Shown piece by piece: positions 7,214 through 10,899 of a DNA stretch of 10,899 nucleotides (positions are counted from its first letter, which is position 1; each line of letters opens with the position of its first letter). The stretch lies in contig JAUXBQ010000078.1 in assembly GCA_030619365.1 (NCBI GenBank), positions 1 through 10,899 of the forward strand. The letters run 5' to 3'. Under the pieces are notes generated by a model that was not told where the DNA came from, ran no database searches, and was given only the letters and a program-made list of their open reading frames with translations. Source of the stretch: a candidate division FCPU426 bacterium (lineage in GTDB: Bacteria; Oederibacteriota; JAAXVQ01; JAUVAV01). The position numbers and the translations under genes are program-made.

Positions 7214-7302
7214 GCAGGGGAGTCGCGGTCGGACTGTCTTTCCTTTTCCATTCCCTTAGACCTCTACGCTAGCGAAATTAGTTGCGTGTTATATTTTTCG
7301 CC

Positions 7303-7331
7303 TTGACAAGTAATGGGCATATGCCCATAAT
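7303..7331 (+). promoter_or_regulatory. Sigma70-type promoter of the DUF134-NifX operon
   Basis: A perfect TTGACA -35 (7303-7308) and CATAAT -10 (7326-7331, five of six) are separated by the ideal 17 bp. It lies 31 bp before the DUF134 start codon. This is the best promoter in the window. Confidence 0.8.
7313..7328. promoter_or_regulatory. Perfect 16-bp palindromic operator within the promoter spacer
   Basis: ATGGGCATATGCCCAT is fully self-complementary. It fills most of the spacer and reaches into the -10 hexamer, so a protein bound there would block RNA polymerase. The first gene transcribed encodes a helix-turn-helix DUF134 protein, making autoregulation the simplest reading. The palindrome is seen; the binding partner is inferred. 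Confidence 0.75.
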
Positions 7332-7361
7332 AGAACAATACCAGCGGAGATGCTTCTATAC

Positions 7362-7829
7362 ATGCCCAGACCTCATTTTTGCCGGCGAGTGGCCGGCGAA
7401 CCTCAGATCAGTCTCTTCAAGCCCGCCGGCATACCCGCCAGCGAGCTGGAAGAGATCACACTGACCCTGGACGAGTTTGAGGCCATCCGCCTGGCGGATT
7501 TGGAATCAATGTATCAGGAAAAGGCGGCAGATTGCATGGAAATATCCCGTCAAACTTTTGGTAGGATTTTGGAGTCCGCGCATAACAAGGTCGCCCAAGC
7601 CTTGATTCAAGGCAAAGCCTTGCGCATTGAAGGGGGAACCGTGGAAGTTGCCGGCTGGCGCGCTTTTCAGTGTATTGCCTGCGGCCAGCAATGGCAGGCC
7701 GATTTTGCTTCCCGCCAACCCATCGCATGCCCCAAGTGTCAAAAACCAGGAACTCAACGCTGGGGCCGGGGGTATGGCCGAGGGGGCCGGCGTGGGCGTG
7801 GCGCGAACCGGGAAGGGTACGGGGCCTAG
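7362..7829 (+). CDS. DUF134 family DNA-binding protein with zinc-ribbon tail
   Basis: The 155-residue protein starts MPRPHFCRRVAGEP and continues FKPAGIPASELEEITLTLDEFEAIRLADLE, both hallmarks of the DUF134 (UPF0251) family. A sigma70 region 4-like helix-turn-helix is at about residues 51-82 (YQEKAADCMEISRQTFGRIL). After the conserved KALRIEGG comes a C-terminal extension with two CxxC knuckles, C104/C107 and C123/C126, a likely zinc ribbon, and then a Gly/Arg/Tyr-rich tail. ATG 7362 is chosen over ATG 7350 because it gives the family N-terminus and places GGAGA about 11 nt upstream. It heads the operon and probably binds the palindrome in its own promoter. Family members are found repeatedly beside NifX-like and DUF5320 genes. 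Confidence 0.9.
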   Translation: MPRPHFCRRVAGEPQISLFKPAGIPASELEEITLTLDEFEAIRLADLESMYQEKAADCMEISRQTFGRILESAHNKVAQALIQGKALRIEGGTVEVAGWRAFQCIACGQQWQADFASRQPIACPKCQKPGTQRWGRGYGRGGRRGRGANREGYGA

Positions 7830-7830
7830 C

Positions 7831-8709
7831 ATGAATACCGCGTTGGAATGCCTGCCTTGCCTGCTGCGACAAGCCGGGGATGCCCTGCAACGGCTCGCCA
7901 AGGACAAAGACCAGGAATCCATCTGGATGCGTCATATTATGTCTTTGCTGGGGACGCTGGATTACCGGCTTTCGCCCCCCGCCGTCGCGCAACTCATCCA
8001 CCGCCGTTTGCGGCAACTCTCCGGCTCGGCTGATCCTTACCGGGTCGAAAAGGAAAAGCATACGCGCCTGGCCCTGGCGCTCTACCCCCGGCTGGAAGCC
8101 GAAGTGGCGGGCGCCGGGGATCCTCTGCTGGCTGCCGTGCAGGTAGCCATTGCGGGAAATATCATTGATTTGGGCGCCAAGAGCCAAATGGAGGAAGCGG
8201 ATATCCGGGCCTCTCTGGAACAGGCGCTTAGGGAACCGCTTTCCGGGAATTTCGCGGACTTTGCTTCCGCCGTCTCGCAGGCGGGCAGTATTCTCTATCT
8301 CGCGGATAATGCCGGCGAAGTGGTATTTGATCGTTTGTTGCTGCAACGGCTGCCCCAGGGTAAAGTGACGGTGGCGGTCCGGGGTGGTCCGGTGATTAAT
8401 GACGCAGTATGGGAGGACGCCCGTATGGCGGGTCTCACTGATCTGGTTCCTGTGATTGATAACGGCTCTGACGCACCGGGTACTTTGTTGTCCGACTGCA
8501 GTGAAACATTTCAGGAGATATATCAGGCGGCCGGGGTCGTCATTGCCAAGGGACAGGGCAATTTTGAATCTCTGTCCGAAGAAAACAAGAATATTTATTT
8601 CCTTTTTAAAATCAAGTGCCCGGTTGTGGCCTCCCTGCTGGACTTGCCTATGGGGACCAAGGTGCTCAGGCGCCAGCACGTTAAGGGGCCGCTTTCCGTA
8701 AGCGGATGA
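7831..8709 (+). CDS. DUF89/ARMT1-like metal-dependent phosphatase
   Basis: The 292-residue protein matches the stand-alone AF1104-like DUF89 group. It begins MNTALECLPCLLRQA with the characteristic CxxC pair (C7, C10). It has a helical region and then the metal-binding core ILYLADNAGEVVFDRLLL (Asp159, Asn160), GGPVINDAVWEDA and NGSDAPGTLL, then AKGQGNFESLSEENKNIYFLFKIKCPVVA. Characterised DUF89 enzymes are metal-dependent damage-control phosphatases that remove aberrant phosphometabolites. ATG 7831 lies one base after the DUF134 stop, with GAAGGG about 13 nt upstream, so coupling is likely. A phosphatase between a DUF134 regulator and a NifX-like carrier is unexpected; it could clear a side product of cofactor assembly or supply a precursor, which is inference. 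Confidence 0.88.
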   Translation: MNTALECLPCLLRQAGDALQRLAKDKDQESIWMRHIMSLLGTLDYRLSPPAVAQLIHRRLRQLSGSADPYRVEKEKHTRLALALYPRLEAEVAGAGDPLLAAVQVAIAGNIIDLGAKSQMEEADIRASLEQALREPLSGNFADFASAVSQAGSILYLADNAGEVVFDRLLLQRLPQGKVTVAVRGGPVINDAVWEDARMAGLTDLVPVIDNGSDAPGTLLSDCSETFQEIYQAAGVVIAKGQGNFESLSEENKNIYFLFKIKCPVVASLLDLPMGTKVLRRQHVKGPLSVSG

Positions 8710-8807
8710 AAACCGGGATGTTACCGGGGGAGGGGAAACGGCCCTTTGCCCGGAAGAAGACAAAGGCGCGCGGAACGCGGGCCAATATTTCATAGGAGGG
8801 ACATGGT

Positions 8808-9167
8808 ATGAAAATAGCAATTTCTTCACAAGGGCCGGAGACAAGCAGCCTGGTTGATTCCCGCTTCGGCCGGGCCAAGTATTTCATTATTGTGGATACG
8901 GTAAGTGGCGAATCCGTCAGTCACAACAATAGCGAGAATGTCGATGCCGCGCAAGGCGCGGGTATTCAGACCGTGCGCCGGTTGCTGGATTTTCATCCGG
9001 AAGCGGTCATCTCCAGCAATGTGGGTCCCAAAGCCTTTACCGCCCTGCAAGCCGCGAATATCCCGATCTATAGGGCCGGCGAGGGAACGGTACAAGACGC
9101 GGTGAGCCGCCTGCAAAAAGGAGAACTATCAATCATTTCAGATCCGGGAAGCTGGGGCGGCAGTTAA
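8808..9167 (+). CDS. NifX/NafY/MTH1175-family cofactor-binding protein
   Basis: The 119-residue protein is a single dinitrogenase iron-molybdenum cofactor-binding domain with an RNase H-like fold. It shows MKIAISSQG, then LVDSRFGRAKYFIIVDT, ENVDAAQGAGIQTVRRLLDFHPEAVISSNVGPKAFTALQAANIPIYRA, all typical of MTH1175-like proteins. Relatives carry metal-sulfur clusters such as FeMo-co precursors or, in the Desulfovibrio orange protein, a Mo-Cu cluster. No nif genes are visible, so nitrogen fixation is not implied. AGGAGG at 8794-8799 is 8 nt before ATG 8808; another ATG at 8803 is out of frame. The 98-bp gap after DUF89 contains a small hairpin (8689-8705) without a T-run. Confidence 0.92.
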   Translation: MKIAISSQGPETSSLVDSRFGRAKYFIIVDTVSGESVSHNNSENVDAAQGAGIQTVRRLLDFHPEAVISSNVGPKAFTALQAANIPIYRAGEGTVQDAVSRLQKGELSIISDPGSWGGS

Positions 9168-9193
9168 ACGGATCAGGAGGGAGGTAGGTTATT

Positions 9194-9415
9194 ATGCCGA
9201 ATCAGGATAGAACAGGCCCGGCCGGCCGTGGCGCCGGTACGGGACGTGGTTTGGGCAGATGTGGGAAAAGTGCCCAAACCCGAAAAGGAGAGCCCAGGAC
9301 CAGTCCGGGTGGACTTTCCGGCTCGACCGGCTGGGGCCAGGGAGGCGGTGGTCGCTCGAACGCAGGTTCCCAGACCGGTAGGGGGCAGGGCCGGCGTGGG
9401 AGTAGGAGCGTTTAA
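9194..9415 (+). CDS. DUF5320-type small Gly/Arg-rich protein (copy 1)
   Basis: The 73-residue protein begins MPNQDRTGPAGRGAGTGRGLGRC, which is the DUF5320 N-terminal signature (MPxxDxTGPxGxGxxTGRGxGxC). The remainder is low complexity, rich in Gly, Arg, Ser and Gln, and probably disordered. It has one cysteine at residue 23. AGGAGGGAGG at about 9176-9185 precedes the ATG. It follows the NifX-like gene by 26 bp and is the first of two tandem paralogues. Function is unknown; genes of this type recur beside MTH1175-like proteins and ferredoxin ATPases. Confidence 0.82.
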   Translation: MPNQDRTGPAGRGAGTGRGLGRCGKSAQTRKGEPRTSPGGLSGSTGWGQGGGGRSNAGSQTGRGQGRRGSRSV

Positions 9416-9429
9416 TTAAACGCCCCTAC
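9402..9429 (+). promoter_or_regulatory. Hairpin centred on the stop codon of DUF5320 copy 1
   Basis: Arms of 13 nt with one mismatch, plus a continuous core GCGTTTAATTAAACGC (9408-9423), form a near-perfect palindrome centred at 9415/9416. The TAA stop (9413-9415) lies at its centre. There is no following T-run, so it is more likely an RNA processing, stability or attenuation signal between the two DUF5320 genes, or a protein site, than an intrinsic terminator. Confidence 0.5.
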
Positions 9430-9453
9430 ACACTAATCAAGGAGGTGTGAGTC

Positions 9454-9828
9454 ATGCCAGGTGGAGACAGAACAGGACCAAGCGGGATGGGCGCCAGAAC
9501 AGGCAGGGGAGCAGGTTACTGCGTAGGAAATCCGGGTCCCGGATTCGCGTATGGTGGGTACGGACGCGGGTTTGGAGGCCGGGGTGGAGGCCGGGGTGGA
9601 GGCTGGGGCGGAGGCCGCGGTGGCGGGTATCGTTGGTTTCAAGGAGGTTTCGGGCCAGAAGTTTATTCAGGACCGATGGAGTTTGGGACGCCCGGACCAA
9701 ATTATCCGGTTGGCTGGACCAAGGAGCAGGAAGCAGCGTCTTTAAAAGATCAGGTAAAATATTTTGAAGACTCCTTGACCAATCTGAAAAACCGGATAAA
9801 CGAACTGGACGCCAAGACCGGCGACTAG
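9454..9828 (+). CDS. DUF5320 domain protein with Gly-rich linker and coiled coil (copy 2)
   Basis: The 124-residue protein begins MPGGDRTGPSGMGARTGRGAGYC, a closer match to the DUF5320 consensus than its upstream neighbour. A Gly/Arg/Tyr/Trp-rich middle (about residues 32-65) is encoded partly by 12-bp tandem repeats. The C-terminal third, from WTKEQEAASLKDQVKYFEDSLTNLKNRINELDAKTG, is a predicted coiled coil with regular hydrophobic positions, as is usual in the longer members. An almost ideal AAGGAGGTG (9439-9447) precedes the ATG. It ends the operon; a long hairpin begins at its last stop base. The coiled coil suggests oligomerisation or docking with an ATPase or carrier. Its biochemical role is unknown. 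Confidence 0.88.
   Translation: MPGGDRTGPSGMGARTGRGAGYCVGNPGPGFAYGGYGRGFGGRGGGRGGGWGGGRGGGYRWFQGGFGPEVYSGPMEFGTPGPNYPVGWTKEQEAASLKDQVKYFEDSLTNLKNRINELDAKTGD
9574..9621 (+). repeat. 12-bp tandem repeat encoding Gly-rich linker
   Basis: Four 12-bp units follow the pattern GGAGGCCGGGGT; the first two are identical and the others differ by two bases each. They encode GGRG/GGWG units. Length variation between strains would be expected. Confidence 0.75.
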
Positions 9829-9868
9829 GAGTTTGAGCATTTAGTCATGGACTAATTGCTTAAACTCC
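9828..9868 (+). terminator. Long hairpin at the end of the DUF5320 operon
   Basis: Two 19-nt arms (9828-9846 and 9850-9868) pair at all but one position, counting one G-U, around the 3-nt loop ATG. It begins at the last base of the stop codon. It lacks a downstream T-run, so it may act as an RNA 3'-end stabiliser or rho-linked terminator rather than a classic intrinsic one. Confidence 0.55.
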
Positions 9869-9871
9869 AGA

Positions 9872-9915
9872 GCAATTGAGAATTGAACAATAGAGCAATA
9901 GAAAGACTCAATTGC
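9872..9915. repeat. Spaced inverted repeat GCAATTGAG / CTCAATTGC
   Basis: Perfect 9-nt arms at 9872-9880 and 9907-9915 enclose an AT-rich stretch in which GAGCAAT and AATTGA recur. It may be a second stem after the operon-end hairpin or the remnant of a small repeat. Confidence 0.4.
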
Positions 9916-9997
9916 GACCGAAGGAAGTCCCATACGATTCCCCATCCGGTCGGGGCGGTCCATACGTGTCCAAATTAAAATATCTGGAGTTCAACGA

Positions 9998-10196
9998 AAT
10001 AGTCCGGGAGGCATATTTTTTCAGGAAAAAACGCCCGGCATACGCCGGGCTGGCCCAACAAAGGCAAGGGCGTCCGGCGAATGCTGGACGCACCCCAAGT
10101 GTCTGGTCGGGCAGCCGAGACCAGGGTCGGCATTAGGGGCTCTAGCGTGTGTACACAGTGCCGATTTTCCTGAAAAAATATGTCTCCCGGACTATT
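9998..10196. repeat. 199-bp inverted-repeat element with internal hairpins
   Basis: Arms at 9998-10029 and 10165-10196 are 32 nt each and differ at one position (10011/10184), where RNA would still form a G-U pair. Inside lie four stem-loops in order: 10033-10050 (GCCCGGC/GCCGGGC), 10071-10090 (CGTCCGGC/GCTGGACG, one G-U), 10103-10124 (CTGG-TCGG/CCGA-CCAG) and 10127-10164 (TCGGCA/TGCCGA). The last encloses the palindrome TGTGTACACA (10148-10157) and abuts the closing stem. The whole could be a MITE, a pair of inverted copies of one repeat, or a multi-branched RNA. No credible protein is encoded. It accounts for much of the 523-bp gene-free gap at 9829-10351. Confidence 0.75.
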
Positions 10197-10200
10197 CAGC

Positions 10201-10214
10201 CACAGGAGCCTGTG
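10201..10214 (+). terminator. Small hairpin CACAGG-AG-CCTGTG followed by T-rich bases
   Basis: The 6-bp perfect dyad is followed by TTTATTT. It could act as a weak intrinsic terminator for transcription arriving through the inverted-repeat element. Confidence 0.3.
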
Positions 10215-10234
10215 TTTATTTGGACAGCTATGAG

Positions 10235-10262
10235 TTAAAGACCTGAAACAGTTTTGTGTAAT
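10235..10262 (+). promoter_or_regulatory. Weak candidate promoter for the ferredoxin ATPase gene
   Basis: TGTAAT (10257-10262) matches the -10 consensus at five positions, but the best -35 is TTAAAG at 10235-10240 with a 16-bp spacer. This is the only plausible promoter seen between the folded element and the ATPase start. Confidence 0.25.
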
Positions 10263-10351
10263 TTTACTGCCCGGTTACTGAAAAAGTATCACCGTGAAAA
10301 AGCAGGCTCTGGATCGGGAGAAGCGAGATAACCAGCTTGGAAACAGCCACG

Positions 10352-10899
10352 ATGAAAATAGCTATCGCCAGCGGCAAAGGCGGCACGGGTAAAACCATGC
10401 TGGCCACGAATTTGGCTTATACGGCCGCGCACCTGGGATGGAGCACCACGTTGTTGGACTGCGACGTGGAAGGTTCCAATGCCCACCTTTTTCTGAGGCC
10501 TGAAATCCAGGTCCAAGAGCCGGTCAATACCCTGGTGCCCGAGGTGGACGCCGCCAAGTGCAACCTTTGCGGCAAGTGCGGCGAAATCTGCCAGTACAGC
10601 GCGATTGTTCCACTCGGCAAACGGGTTTTGGTCTATCCGGAGCTTTGTCATGCCTGCGGCGGGTGCCAACTGGTTTGTCCAACCGGGGCGATTCGGGAAA
10701 AAGCGCGCGAGATCGGCCGGATTGAAATCGGGCAGGCGGACGGGATCAATTTTGTCCGGGGGAGCCTCGCCATTGGGGAGTTAATGAGCCCGACCGTGAT
10801 AAAAGCCGTGAAACGGGCCGGCAAGCACAAAGGGCTTACGCTTATCGATTCGCCCCCCGGGACTTCCTGTCCGGTGGTGGAGAGCGTTCGGGATGCGGA
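10352..10899 (+). CDS. MinD/Mrp-type P-loop ATPase with inserted 2x[4Fe-4S] ferredoxin domain (5' part)
   Basis: The gene runs off the window; 182 residues are visible. It opens MKIAIASGKGGTGKT with the deviant Walker A motif (signature Lys9, Lys14), then LLDCDVEGSNAHLFL and, later, LTLIDSPPGTSCPV as the Walker B/switch region. Inserted between them are two CxxCxxCxxxC motifs (C70, C73, C76, C80 and C99, C102, C105, C109) that should hold two [4Fe-4S] clusters. This architecture is known from the paired ATPases near orange protein and MTH1175-like genes, thought to couple ATP hydrolysis to cluster assembly or delivery. The ATG lacks a strong ribosome binding site. A second, similar ATPase gene commonly follows, but would lie outside this window. 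Confidence 0.93.
   Translation, partial: MKIAIASGKGGTGKTMLATNLAYTAAHLGWSTTLLDCDVEGSNAHLFLRPEIQVQEPVNTLVPEVDAAKCNLCGKCGEICQYSAIVPLGKRVLVYPELCHACGGCQLVCPTGAIREKAREIGRIEIGQADGINFVRGSLAIGELMSPTVIKAVKRAGKHKGLTLIDSPPGTSCPVVESVRDA

Noticed and set aside
8689..8705. CCGCTT-TCCGT-AAGCGG hairpin at the end of DUF89 as a terminator
   Set aside because: It lies inside the coding sequence, has a 6-bp stem and no T-run, and the following NifX-like gene appears to be in the same operon.
7456..8844. Long minus-strand open frame of 462 codons opposite DUF134 and DUF89
   Set aside because: It is antisense to two well-recognised genes, has Arg/Pro/Gln-rich composition with no domain signature, and arises from GC-rich codon use.
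9912..10136. Possible small protein in the gene-free gap
   Set aside because: It has no ribosome binding site and runs through the inverted arm and the hairpins; its repeated RPAYAG/RPANAG pieces simply reflect the two similar stem-loops.
9998..10196. CRISPR array, tRNA or integron attC site as explanations of the hairpin-rich element
   Set aside because: There are no regularly spaced direct repeats, no tRNA arm pattern or CCA end, and no paired R-box core sites of the kind expected for attC.
10289..10669. Minus-strand open frame opposite the ferredoxin ATPase
   Set aside because: The plus strand has Walker and ferredoxin cysteine motifs; the antisense frame has nothing recognisable.

Overview
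The window reads as bacterial chromosome, GC-rich, with short intergenic gaps and strong AGGAGG-type ribosome binding sites. Gene content (Rrf2 regulator with Cys cluster, PAS protein of the DUF438-associated kind, NifX/MTH1175-type cofactor-binding protein, DUF134, DUF5320, MinD-type ATPase with inserted ferredoxin domain) points to an anaerobe of the deltaproteobacterial, clostridial or candidate-phylum type. The sequence alone does not settle the lineage.

Layout. (1) 1-182: 3' end of asnS. (2) 200-351: a degenerate inverted-repeat element resembling a MITE. (3) 440-1740: a three-gene unit, Rrf2 regulator, PAS protein (ATGA overlap) and small cupin, probably a redox or gas-responsive module. 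(4) 1762-2682, minus strand: an orphan membrane histidine kinase converging on that unit. (5) 2692-2958: intergenic region between the divergent kinase and glycoside genes, with two inverted repeats and a TATAAT box. (6) 2959-7213: a sugar unit of a GH65 glycoside phosphorylase, a GT4 glycosyltransferase overlapping it by 19 bp, and a HAD-fold protein with a substituted active site. (7) 7303-9828: an operon driven by a good sigma70-type promoter whose spacer holds a perfect 16-bp palindrome; it encodes DUF134 regulator, DUF89/ARMT1-like metallo-phosphatase, NifX/MTH1175-like protein and two DUF5320 proteins. (8) 9829-10351: a 523-bp gene-free stretch packed with inverted repeats, including a 199-bp element with 32-nt arms that can fold into a multi-branched structure. 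(9) 10352-10899: 5' part of a MinD/Mrp-type ATPase carrying a 2x[4Fe-4S] ferredoxin insertion.

Regions 7 and 9 belong together functionally. DUF134, NifX/MTH1175-like proteins, DUF5320 and ferredoxin-containing MinD ATPases recur together, as around the orange protein (ORP) genes of Desulfovibrio, and are thought to handle metal-sulfur clusters. The new points here are the palindromic operator, the embedded DUF89 enzyme, the hairpin over a stop codon between the two DUF5320 genes, and the folded element just upstream of the ATPase.
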